Source: Solimonas sp036405815 (GTDB lineage: Bacteria > Pseudomonadota > Gammaproteobacteria > Nevskiales > Nevskiaceae). Taken from it: DNA of 64,000 bases. A model generated the notes under the pieces. It was not told the origin of the DNA, ran no database searches, and was given only the letters and a program-made list of their open reading frames with translations. Below, one piece after another: positions 1-6,688 of this stretch. The DNA lies in contig DASWWX010000001.1 in the NCBI GenBank assembly GCA_036405815.1, forward strand, positions 1 through 64,000, written 5' to 3'. Every line of letters starts with the position of its first letter. The first letter of the stretch is position 1. The position numbers were made by a program, and so were the translations under genes.

Positions 1-334
1 GCAGATGCGGATCGCGCATCCAGTCGTACTGGCCGGGCATCACGTTATGGCCGAGTTCCATGTTCTCCAGAATCTTGGCCAGCGTCAGCGCCATCGTGCC
101 GCTGACCAGGCCCAGCCAGCCCCAGGGCGTGAACAACAGGCCGATCGCGCCGGCCGCCAGCAGCACACGGCCCGATAGCGCACTCCATCGGACTGCCTTG
201 ACCACATTGCGCACGTAGCGCGCATCGGCCGCACCCAGATCCGCGACGACACGCGTGCGCAAGGCATCCAGCTCCGCGCCGAAACGATCCAGTTCTTCAG
301 GGTTCAGGGGACGGCTGCGAGTGGCAGGATTCAT
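1..334 (-). CDS. DesB-like membrane fatty-acyl desaturase, partial (N-terminal 111 codons)
   Basis: The reading frame starts at the ATG at 334 and runs off the left edge, so only the N-terminal third is present. Residues about 55-90 form a hydrophobic hairpin, followed by ENMELGHNVMPGQYDWMRDP. This matches the first histidine-box region of the DesB/DesA3 acyl-CoA (linoleoyl-CoA) desaturase family, integral di-iron enzymes that insert a double bond into acyl chains in the membrane. The box normally reads HNVMHGQ; here the second His is Pro (residue 100), see findings. The next gene on the strand is its likely electron-transfer partner and a FabR/DesT-type repressor is divergent, the same order as I recall for desB-reductase-desT in Pseudomonas. 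The gap to the reductase is 34 bp, so co-transcription is likely. Confidence 0.85.
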   Translation of the reverse strand, partial: MNPATRSRPLNPEELDRFGAELDALRTRVVADLGAADARYVRNVVKAVRWSALSGRVLLAAGAIGLLFTPWGWLGLVSGTMALTLAKILENMELGHNVMPGQYDWMRDPHL

Positions 335-368
335 GAAAGATCGAGCGTCAAAGTATCGAAAAGAAAAG

Positions 369-1538
369 TCACAGCTCCAGCACCAGATCGCTGCGCGCCA
401 CGCTGACACAGAGACGCAGCGCCTGCTCAGGCTCTGCATGCAGATGGCCACTGTCGAGATGCTGCGAAATGCCGGCACGCTTCTCGCAGACGCAGGTCTT
501 GCAGATGCCGATACGACAGCCGTACGCCGGACGCAGGCCCTGCGCCTCCAACGCGCCGAGCAGCGGCACCCCCGCCGGCACTTCCAGACGACGACCACTG
601 CGACGCAGTTCCACCTGGATCGGTGCCGCCGAGGCATCGGCCTGAAGCGCCGGCGGCGTGAACGCCTCGGCGTGGAAGTGCCGCGCCTGTAGCGCAATCA
701 ACTCACGAGCACGGGCGACGAATCCGCCCGGCCCGCAGGCGTAAACCGTGCGCTGCGCCAGGTCCGGCACCTTGCGTGCGAGCAAAGCCCGGTCGATGCG
801 GCCGGCCGCTTCATCCGGCTTCTGCGGCGCCTCGCGCGTCAGCAGGAACCGCACGCGCAGACGCGGCTCGCGGGCCGCCAGCGTGCGCAGCTCGCGAACA
901 AAGCAAAGCTCGTCCTGCTGCCGCGCCCAGTACAGCAGCACGACGTCGCTGGGCATGCCCCGCGCCATCAGATCGCGCAGCTGACTCATCAACGGCGTGA
1001 TGCCGCTGCCCGCGGCCAGCAGCAGCAGCTTCTCCGGCACCAGATCCGGCAGGCAGAAGTCGCCGTAGGCCGCGCCCAGCTCCAGAACGTCGCCGACGCG
1101 CGCACGCTGACACAGCAAGCTGCTCATGCGGCCGCCGGGAATATGCTTCACGGTCAGGCTCAGCAAACGCCCATGGCGCGCGATCGCGGTCGGACTGTAA
1201 CTGCGGGTCACGCGCATGCCGTCGATCTCGGCGCTGACGTCGAGATGCTGCCCCGGCTGCAGACCGCGGAAGTTGCCGTTGGGCTTCAGCACCAGCGTTA
1301 CCGCATCGCGCGACTCGGCGCGAATCTCGACGATACGCGCCAGCGTGCGCGACCAGCTCAGCGTGCGATTCAAACGCTGGGCCCAGAAGTCGAAGGTCGG
1401 TGGCGAGACCAAGGGCGCGATCCAGCGGCGCCAGCTGCGCAGGCGTGAAGCTGGCGCAGCGGTCGCCCCGGCCAAGGCCACGGAGGAAAGTGAGGGTCTG
1501 GAGTTCGACACGGACCGGATTATTGCGGGGCGCTGCAC
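369..1538 (-). CDS. Ferredoxin-NADP reductase-type oxidoreductase with C-terminal 2Fe-2S domain (desaturase partner)
   Basis: Predicted to pass electrons from NAD(P)H through flavin and a 2Fe-2S cluster to the adjacent desaturase. Visible parts, in order: an N-terminal segment with SPPTFDFWAQ, usual in this subgroup; an FAD-binding motif RSYSP; a nucleotide-binding motif GSGITPL; and a C-terminal plant-type ferredoxin domain with cluster cysteines C341, C346, C349 and C377 (C-x4-C-x2-C-x27-C). The longest frame begins with GTG at 1538. In-frame GTG codons at 1511 and 1481 are alternatives and none has a strong ribosome site. A start at 1511 or 1481 would leave the operator-like palindrome at 1546-1559 clear of the leader. 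It lies just upstream of the desaturase on the same strand. Confidence 0.88.
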   Translation of the reverse strand: MQRPAIIRSVSNSRPSLSSVALAGATAAPASRLRSWRRWIAPLVSPPTFDFWAQRLNRTLSWSRTLARIVEIRAESRDAVTLVLKPNGNFRGLQPGQHLDVSAEIDGMRVTRSYSPTAIARHGRLLSLTVKHIPGGRMSSLLCQRARVGDVLELGAAYGDFCLPDLVPEKLLLLAAGSGITPLMSQLRDLMARGMPSDVVLLYWARQQDELCFVRELRTLAAREPRLRVRFLLTREAPQKPDEAAGRIDRALLARKVPDLAQRTVYACGPGGFVARARELIALQARHFHAEAFTPPALQADASAAPIQVELRRSGRRLEVPAGVPLLGALEAQGLRPAYGCRIGICKTCVCEKRAGISQHLDSGHLHAEPEQALRLCVSVARSDLVLEL

Positions 1539-1545
1539 AAATGTC

Positions 1546-1559
1546 TATACACCTGTATA
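1546..1559. promoter_or_regulatory. Operator-like palindrome between the desaturase/reductase genes and the TetR gene
   Basis: TATACA-CC-TGTATA is a 6+6 bp perfect inverted repeat with a 2-bp centre, in AT-rich DNA between divergent genes. The TACA-N2-TGTA core resembles the sites of FabR-type repressors as I remember them. It is the natural candidate site for the neighbouring repressor, controlling both directions. Confidence 0.6.
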
Positions 1560-1606
1560 TTAATACGACAGGCCGGTTGCACGGCTATGACAGAAACCCG
1601 GCTTCC

Positions 1607-2284
1607 ATGCTCGTGACCGCCCCTGCCGCCGCCCGCCGTACCGCGCCCGCCGCCGTCCCGGGCCGCAAGGCGGTGATCTCTCGCGAAGACCTGATCGCCG
1701 CCGCGTTGAAGTTGCTGGGCCCGCATCGCAGCGTCTCCACGTTGAGCCTGCGCGAGGTCGCTCGGGAAGCCGGCATCGCCCCCAACAGCTTCTATCGGCA
1801 TTTTCGCGATATGGATGAGCTGGCGGTCGCTCTGATCGACCAGGCCGGACGCTCGCTGCGTAAGATCATCGGCGAAGCCCGTCATCGCGCCACCACCGAG
1901 CGCAGCGTCGTGCGCAGCTCGGTGGAAACCTTCATGGAGCAGCTGTCGGCGGACGAAAAACTGCTGCACATCCTGCTGCGAGAGGGCAGCGTCGGATCGG
2001 ATGCATTCAAGCGGGCGGTCGAACGCGAGCTGCAGTTCTTCGAGGACGAACTGCGCGAGGACCTGGTTCGCCTGGCCGAAGCGCACGGCACCGGCATCTA
2101 CGAAGCCGCGCTGGTCTCCAAGGCCATCACGCGCCTGATCTTCGCAATGGGGGCCACCGCAATGGATATGCCGCCCGAACGCCACAGCGACATCGCCGAG
2201 CAGATGATCGTGATGCTGCGCATGATCATCGTTGGCACCCAGACCATGGCCGAGCAAGGCGGCCACCGCGACGAGCGGCTGTAG
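1607..2284 (+). CDS. fabR: FabR/DesT-family TetR transcriptional repressor
   Basis: A 225-residue TetR-family regulator. The HTH region LSLREVAREAGIAPNSFYRHFRD is nearly identical to that of FabR and DesT, which sense the ratio of unsaturated to saturated acyl-CoA/ACP and repress desaturase or unsaturated-fatty-acid synthesis genes. The C-terminal ligand domain also follows FabR (SSVETFMEQL, LLREGS, a final IVMLRMI helix). The frame is open further upstream, with an ATG at 1541, but that would put the palindrome at 1546-1559 inside the coding region. I therefore prefer the ATG at 1607. Divergent to the reductase and desaturase, which are its probable targets. The name could equally be desT. 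Confidence 0.88.
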   Translation: MLVTAPAAARRTAPAAVPGRKAVISREDLIAAALKLLGPHRSVSTLSLREVAREAGIAPNSFYRHFRDMDELAVALIDQAGRSLRKIIGEARHRATTERSVVRSSVETFMEQLSADEKLLHILLREGSVGSDAFKRAVERELQFFEDELREDLVRLAEAHGTGIYEAALVSKAITRLIFAMGATAMDMPPERHSDIAEQMIVMLRMIIVGTQTMAEQGGHRDERL

Positions 2285-2405
2285 GCGCCGCAAGGCGTCA
2301 TGGGGCGCCAACCGCCGGCGCACCACCCATCGAGGGCTTCTTCACGGCGAGTCACGCTGACAACGCCGCCAACGGACATGGGTACAGAACCAAACGCGCG
2401 GGCAT

Positions 2406-2435
2406 AAAAAAACCGCGGCAGAGCCGCGGTTTTTT
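2406..2435. terminator. Bidirectional rho-independent terminator
   Basis: CCGCGG-CAGAG-CCGCGG (2413-2429) flanked by a run of seven A (2406-2412) on one side and six T (2430-2435) on the other. It can end both the cold-shock mRNA (minus strand) and the fabR-type mRNA (plus strand). Confidence 0.9.
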
Positions 2436-2450
2436 GACTGCCGGTCAGGC

Positions 2451-2663
2451 TTAGAGCGGGCGAATCTGCGTCGCCTGCATGCCCTTCGGGCCGCGGACGG
2501 CCTTGTACTCGACCTTCTGACCTTCGGCGAGGGTCTTGAAACCCGAGCCCTGGATTTCCTTGAAGTGCGCGAAGAGGTCTTCGCCACCTTCCGACGGGGT
2601 GATGAAGCCGAAACCCTTGGCGTCGTTGAACCACTTAACGGTGCCGATCGAAGCGTTGCTCAT
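2451..2663 (-). CDS. CspA-family cold-shock protein
   Basis: A 70-residue single cold-shock domain, the standard length. RNP1 is KGFGFI (residues 16-21) and RNP2 is DLFAHF (29-34, where most members have VFVHF). These proteins bind single-stranded RNA/DNA and melt mRNA secondary structure. The ribosome site AAGGA lies 8 nt before the ATG. The gene stands alone, with a terminator just downstream and about 240 bp of non-coding DNA upstream, enough for a long 5' leader of the kind cold-shock genes often have; I did not resolve a leader structure. Which Csp paralogue it is cannot be told from sequence alone. Confidence 0.95.
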   Translation of the reverse strand: MSNASIGTVKWFNDAKGFGFITPSEGGEDLFAHFKEIQGSGFKTLAEGQKVEYKAVRGPKGMQATQIRPL

Positions 2664-2901
2664 GGATACATTCCTTGAAAATTAACAGTGAAAACGGGCA
2701 CTGAAAGCCCGCAGGTTGCAAGCGATCAAGGAAGGGAACCTGGGATTCTTGCGTCGGATCACGACGACTGAACTGCCATGCTGACTACTTCTTGAAACGA
2801 CTGCGGATAACACACTACCGCTTTCATTCAGGTTTGTCGACTATCCTCCGATCAGCGCGCCACTACAGCGCCCGACCGGATACCCACGCCAGGAGCCTCC
2901 C

Positions 2902-3210
2902 GTGATCCGCTTCTATTCCAGTGCCGCTGCCGACATTCCCATGCTCGACGACCACGCCCGCGAACTGCTGCAACTCGCCGGCCGCCTGCCCGACGGGCCC
3001 CGCGGCGCGATCGCGCCCGACGAGATTGCAGCTGCCCTAACGACGCTGCGCACCGCCGTGGCGGCAGCCCCGGTCCCGCCGGTCGATGAAGAGCGCGAGC
3101 GCGAAACCGGCGAGATCCCGGTCGGCCTGCGACAACGGGCGTTCCCACTGATCACAATGCTGGAACGGGCCGCCGCGAGGGACAAACCGGTGCTCTGGGA
3201 AGTGCTGTAG
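2902..3210 (+). CDS. DUF1840 domain-containing protein
   Basis: A 102-residue protein of the DUF1840 family, recognised by the start MIRFYSSAAADIPML, the middle segment GAIAPDEIAAALTTL, and the end PLITMLERAAARDKPVLWEV. Function is unknown; family members are small soluble proteins of beta- and gammaproteobacteria. The start is GTG at 2902 with AGGAG six bases upstream. The gene has no obvious operon partner; the next gene follows after about 80 bp. Confidence 0.82.
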   Translation: MIRFYSSAAADIPMLDDHARELLQLAGRLPDGPRGAIAPDEIAAALTTLRTAVAAAPVPPVDEERERETGEIPVGLRQRAFPLITMLERAAARDKPVLWEVL

Positions 3211-3290
3211 CCCCGTCACCACGAACTGTCAGTTCAGTCGCGGTTCTGATGCCGGCGGTCAGGATGCTTCCTCCTCCTTCCGCCACACCC

Positions 3291-3623
3291 ATGTTCGACC
3301 ACCTTAAGGACAGCTGGCAGGCACTGCGCGGCTCCACGCCCGGCGAGCGCTTTCAGCGCTACCACGCCCAGCGGCAGGGCCGCCGACTGCACGCGGCCGC
3401 ACGCATCGCGCAGCTCACCCTGGGTGCCCTCATCGTGCTGATCGGCATTGTGCTGCTGCCCGCCCCCGGCCCCGGAACGCTGGTGGTGCTGGCCGGCGCC
3501 TGCATTCTGGCCCGCGAGTCGGCGACCGTCGCTCGTGCCCTGGATCGCCTTGAAGTCAAAGCCCGTCAAATCTGGCCGCAGTTGCAACGACGCCTTGCGC
3601 GCGCACCTAAGCCCCGCATCTAA
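3291..3623 (+). CDS. PGPGW-type small membrane protein
   Basis: A 110-residue protein with one long hydrophobic segment containing PAPGPGTLVVLAG, the mark of the PGPGW family of putative transmembrane proteins. A basic N-terminal region (RFQRYHAQRQGRR) precedes the membrane segment and a basic amphipathic tail follows. Function is unknown. The ATG at 3291 (MFDHLKDSW) is preferred because the preceding 14 codons, from the ATG at 3249, are proline-rich and unlike the family; neither start has a good ribosome site. Converges on msrA. Confidence 0.7.
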   Translation: MFDHLKDSWQALRGSTPGERFQRYHAQRQGRRLHAAARIAQLTLGALIVLIGIVLLPAPGPGTLVVLAGACILARESATVARALDRLEVKARQIWPQLQRRLARAPKPRI

Positions 3624-3664
3624 GCAACGGCCAGTCCCGGCAACCTGCGGGGCGCCGATTCATC

Positions 3665-4279
3665 TCACCCTTTGAGCTGGTCGCCGAAGTAGGCGCGCAA
3701 CTTTTCGACCTTGGGCAGCGCCACGGACGCGATGTACGGCTGATCCGGGTGCAGCGCCGCGTAATTCTGGTGGTAAGCCTCGGCCTCGAAGAAGGCCGCC
3801 AGCGGTTCCAGGCGCGTGGCCAGCGGCTGAGGGTATACCTCTGCCTCGTCGATCTGCCGGATGTAATCCTCGGCGATCTGCCTCTGTTCGTCGTTCGCGT
3901 AGAAAATCGCGGAGCGGTACTGCGTACCGATATCGTTGCCCTGCCGATTCACATGCGTGGGATCGTGGGCCACCGAGAAGAAAATACGCAGCAGCCCCCC
4001 GAACGTGAGGCGCGAGGCATCGTAGGTGATCTGGATCACCTCGGCGTGTTCCGTGCGGCCGGTGCAGACTGTCTTGTAATCGGCCGTTTCCCGGGTCCCG
4101 CCCGAATAGCCGCTCACCACCGCAAGCACGCCGTCCAGTTCCCGGTACACCGCCTCGACGCACCAGAAACATCCGCCAGCCAGTACGGCCAGCGCTGGTT
4201 GCGGCGACGACGCACGAGCGGCGTCACGCCGAGGCAGCGGGAAATCTCGCGGACTGATCTTCAGACTGGAACCGAACAT
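3665..4279 (-). CDS. msrA: Peptide-methionine (S)-S-oxide reductase
   Basis: A 204-residue MsrA, which reduces the S-epimer of methionine sulfoxide in oxidised proteins using thioredoxin. The catalytic motif GCFWCVE is present, as are the family blocks VSGYSGG, THVNRQGNDIGTQYRSAIFY and YHQNY. The ATG at 4279 is chosen because AGGAG (4287-4291) sits seven bases upstream. The in-frame ATG at 4285 is only one base from AGGAG, and the ATG at 4324 extends into sequence unlike MsrA. No signal peptide is seen, so it is cytoplasmic. Stands alone, convergent with the PGPGW gene. Confidence 0.96.
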   Translation of the reverse strand: MFGSSLKISPRDFPLPRRDAARASSPQPALAVLAGGCFWCVEAVYRELDGVLAVVSGYSGGTRETADYKTVCTGRTEHAEVIQITYDASRLTFGGLLRIFFSVAHDPTHVNRQGNDIGTQYRSAIFYANDEQRQIAEDYIRQIDEAEVYPQPLATRLEPLAAFFEAEAYHQNYAALHPDQPYIASVALPKVEKLRAYFGDQLKG

Positions 4280-4392
4280 CGGCATGCTCCTAAACGGACG
4301 GACGATTTCGCGCAGCACCACCAACGACGCGAAAGCGGATCGCCATCATGCCAAAGCCGCCCCGACTGTGTGCCGCGTTTACTGCGGGCAAG

Positions 4393-4415
4393 AAAAAGGC
4401 GGGGCCAGCCCGCCT
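4393..4415 (-). terminator. Rho-independent terminator of the ComEA-like gene
   Basis: Read on the minus strand: GGCGGG-CTGGC-CCCGCC followed by five T. Lies just past the stop codon at 4444. Confidence 0.85.
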
Positions 4416-4443
4416 CAAGCGCAACCTCATGTTGTTCTTGCCG

Positions 4444-4698
4444 TTAGTCCTTGACCTTGATGAGGGCCTTGTTGGCTTCGTAGATGGAGTCGCCGATACC
4501 CGGCACCTTTCTCAGGTCCTCCGGAGATTTGAAGCCACCATTCTCCGTTCTGTACTTGATGATGGCTTCCGCTTTTGCCGGCCCTACGCCTTCGAGCTTG
4601 TCGAGCGTTTTCTTGTCAGCCGTATTGATGTTGATACCCGCAGCCCATACGGCGGCCGAGAACAGCATCGCCATGATGCTCAGCATGATCGCCTTCAT
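4444..4698 (-). CDS. ComEA-like secreted helix-hairpin-helix protein
   Basis: An 84-residue protein: a Sec signal peptide (residues 1-20, ending AVWAAG) followed by a ComEA-type double HhH domain (INTADKKTLDKLEGVGPAKA, then KVPGIG). HhH motifs bind the DNA backbone without sequence preference. ComEA proteins hold incoming DNA in the periplasm during natural transformation, but these one-domain secreted versions occur widely outside competence operons, so a role in DNA uptake is only a possibility. The ATG at 4698 has AGGAG seven bases upstream and starts the signal peptide; the ATG at 4758 adds nothing recognisable. Followed by its own terminator. Confidence 0.9.
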   Translation of the reverse strand: MKAIMLSIMAMLFSAAVWAAGININTADKKTLDKLEGVGPAKAEAIIKYRTENGGFKSPEDLRKVPGIGDSIYEANKALIKVKD

Positions 4699-4714
4699 GA
4701 TCACTCTCCTCGCT

Positions 4715-4738
4715 TCAGGCCGCCACGCGGCGGCCTGA
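4715..4738. other. Perfect 10-bp inverted repeat upstream of the ComEA-like gene
   Basis: TCAGGCCGCC-ACGC-GGCGGCCTGA. It lies between the sulfotransferase stop and the ComEA-like start, both on the minus strand. It could be a stem ending the sulfotransferase mRNA (no T run follows) or structure in the leader of the next gene. Confidence 0.6.
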
Positions 4739-4770
4739 GTGAGGTTAGTCAGATCCACCGCTTCGCATAA

Positions 4771-4786
4771 CTGTCCGTTCGGACAG
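4771..4786. repeat. Short palindrome CTGTCCG-TT-CGGACAG
   Basis: A 7+7 bp inverted repeat 12 bp past the sulfotransferase stop. Its TGTCCG/CGGACA arms recur in hairpins at 46764-46780 (arm one base shorter) and 55272-55286, which suggests a small repeat family. Confidence 0.5.
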
Positions 4787-4797
4787 GGTCGGCACGA

Positions 4798-6582
4798 TCA
4801 ACGCGGCGCGGCGTCGGTGCCGAATTCATCCAGCAAGGGGCCAAGCCACGGCTCGTAGCGTCGCCACCGAGCGAGGGAGCTGCGATACATCGGCTGACGC
4901 ACCTGCCAGCGGCTGGGCGTCTGAACAGAGCGCTCACTCTTGTGAAAATGCAGGCAACGCTCGTCCCACTCAAGCCCCATGAATTCGATCAGGGCGCGCG
5001 TTTGCGACTCCTGCTCACCAACCATGGCCTCATAGGCGACGGTGTGGATGCGACCCGGCAAGCGGTCGATCCAGGCACTCATCAGACGATCCTGCTGACG
5101 ATGGTAAAGCGCAAGGTGTCCCAGATCGGTCGCGTATTTCTGGCTTGGCGCAAAGTTTTCGGAGTAGATCGACGTGCAAACATCCCTCGGGTCGCGCCGG
5201 CACCAAACGAAGCGCGCCTGCGGGAAGAGGATTGCCGCCAACCCGACGTTGAAAAAGTTCAAAGGCGCCTTGTCGATCAGGCGCAAAGCCGGTCGGCGCG
5301 AGCGAAACGCCAGTGCTCGTAAGTACTGTGCCGCGGCGTCCCGCAGCATCTCGCCACCTTGAATGTCCGCGCATCGCGGCCAAGCGCTGGCGTTGCCGTG
5401 CTTTCTGCAGAAAGCCTCGCTGACGATCGGCAGATCCGGAAGCTCTCCCAAGCCCTCGGCGTCGGGGTGCGCCGAGATAATCTGTTCGACCAGCGTGGTA
5501 CCGCTGCGGGGCATACCCACCACAAAAACCGGGCGCGCATCGGGCGATCCGTACTCGGCCAGCCGCCGCATCTCCACGGCGGGAAATGCGGCAAGCGTAT
5601 CCTCGACTTGACGCAGAAGCAGCGTCGGATCCAGACGCCCCGCCTCCTCGCGTCGCGCTTCATTCGCAGTCCGCCATGCGCGAAATGCTGCGTCGTACTG
5701 CTGCTTGGCCTGATACACCTTCCCAAGCCCGTAACCGATCAGCGCCTTCGCCGGCGCACGCGCGGCGGTATCGGACAACATCGCCTCGGCCGCCGCTAGC
5801 AGCGACGGCTCCGCTTCGCCCGCCAGCAATTCCAGCAAACTGCCGATCGCGGCGCCGCGATTCCGATCCAAAGTCAGCGCATGGCGATAAGCAGCCAACG
5901 CCCCCGCGCGATCCCCATCGTTCTCCAGCGCCTGGGCCAATCCAATATGCAATTCAGCGTCCTGGGGCGACTGACGCAGCCCCCTACGCAACATCGGCAG
6001 ACCGTAGGACGGCAACGCCGAAATCGACAGGAACTGCCACCACGCCTGATAGAGGGCCGGACTTGAACGCTCGCCAGCACCTTCAGCGCGCTCGAAAGCG
6101 GCCAACGCTGCAGGGTAGTCGCCACGATCCCGATAAAGACGGGCCATTTCATTGGTCGCCGAGGGGTGGCCGGGCATCAGCTGCAGACACCGATCGAGCG
6201 CCTCTTGGGCTTTGTCGAGATCGCCGCGCAGCTTCATCAGAAAGCCACGCTGATACCAGGCGTGCGCATGCTGGGGGGCGACAGCGAGGACCTCCTCCAG
6301 CGCCAACAGCGCCTCGTCATCCTGACCCTGCTCGATCAGCATACAGGCGAGGTCGTAACGCGCACTGACGCGCGCGGGATGGGCCTCAATCAACCGCCTG
6401 AGCAACTGCGCGGCTTGCGCCTTCTCCCCTCGCTGGAACGCGATGACGGACAAGCCATGCAGGGCATCCGGCTGCGCGGGCCTGACCGCCAGAACCTGGC
6501 CGAACAGCGTCTCGGCCTCCGAGAGGCGAGAGGATCGCAAGTGTTGCACTGCCAACTCGATCGCGGATTCGATATTGCCCAT
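4798..6582 (-). CDS. TPR-repeat sulfotransferase family protein
   Basis: A 594-residue protein. The N-terminal half is a run of tetratricopeptide repeats (for example ARYDLACMLIEQGQDDEALL and AWYQRGFLMKLRGDLDKAQE), a protein-binding superhelix. The C-terminal part is a PAPS-dependent sulfotransferase domain with the 5'-phosphosulfate loop VGMPRSGTTLVEQ at about residues 352-365, then RFVWCRRDPRDVCTS, which fits the 3'-phosphate-binding region. It would transfer sulfate to an unknown protein or glycan substrate; no signal peptide is seen. Start at ATG 6582; a GTG at 6600 is an alternative. It directly follows the TonB receptor gene on the same strand, separated by a terminator, and such pairs recur in other genomes as far as I recall. 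Confidence 0.9.
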   Translation of the reverse strand: MGNIESAIELAVQHLRSSRLSEAETLFGQVLAVRPAQPDALHGLSVIAFQRGEKAQAAQLLRRLIEAHPARVSARYDLACMLIEQGQDDEALLALEEVLAVAPQHAHAWYQRGFLMKLRGDLDKAQEALDRCLQLMPGHPSATNEMARLYRDRGDYPAALAAFERAEGAGERSSPALYQAWWQFLSISALPSYGLPMLRRGLRQSPQDAELHIGLAQALENDGDRAGALAAYRHALTLDRNRGAAIGSLLELLAGEAEPSLLAAAEAMLSDTAARAPAKALIGYGLGKVYQAKQQYDAAFRAWRTANEARREEAGRLDPTLLLRQVEDTLAAFPAVEMRRLAEYGSPDARPVFVVGMPRSGTTLVEQIISAHPDAEGLGELPDLPIVSEAFCRKHGNASAWPRCADIQGGEMLRDAAAQYLRALAFRSRRPALRLIDKAPLNFFNVGLAAILFPQARFVWCRRDPRDVCTSIYSENFAPSQKYATDLGHLALYHRQQDRLMSAWIDRLPGRIHTVAYEAMVGEQESQTRALIEFMGLEWDERCLHFHKSERSVQTPSRWQVRQPMYRSSLARWRRYEPWLGPLLDEFGTDAAPR

Positions 6583-6639
6583 GGACGGCTTGCCATCAAT
6601 CACTTGCTCAACGACACGATAAGTGCACGAGGCCCAATG

Positions 6640-6663
6640 AAAAAGGGGGCTTTCGCCCCCTTT
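6640..6663 (-). terminator. Terminator of the TonB receptor gene
   Basis: Minus strand: GGGGGC-GAAA-GCCCCC followed by five T, 25 bases beyond the receptor stop codon. The sulfotransferase start lies about 60 bases further on, so it is read only by readthrough or from its own promoter. Confidence 0.9.
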
Positions 6664-6688
6664 CTCGTGACCACTGCAGCGTTGAACT

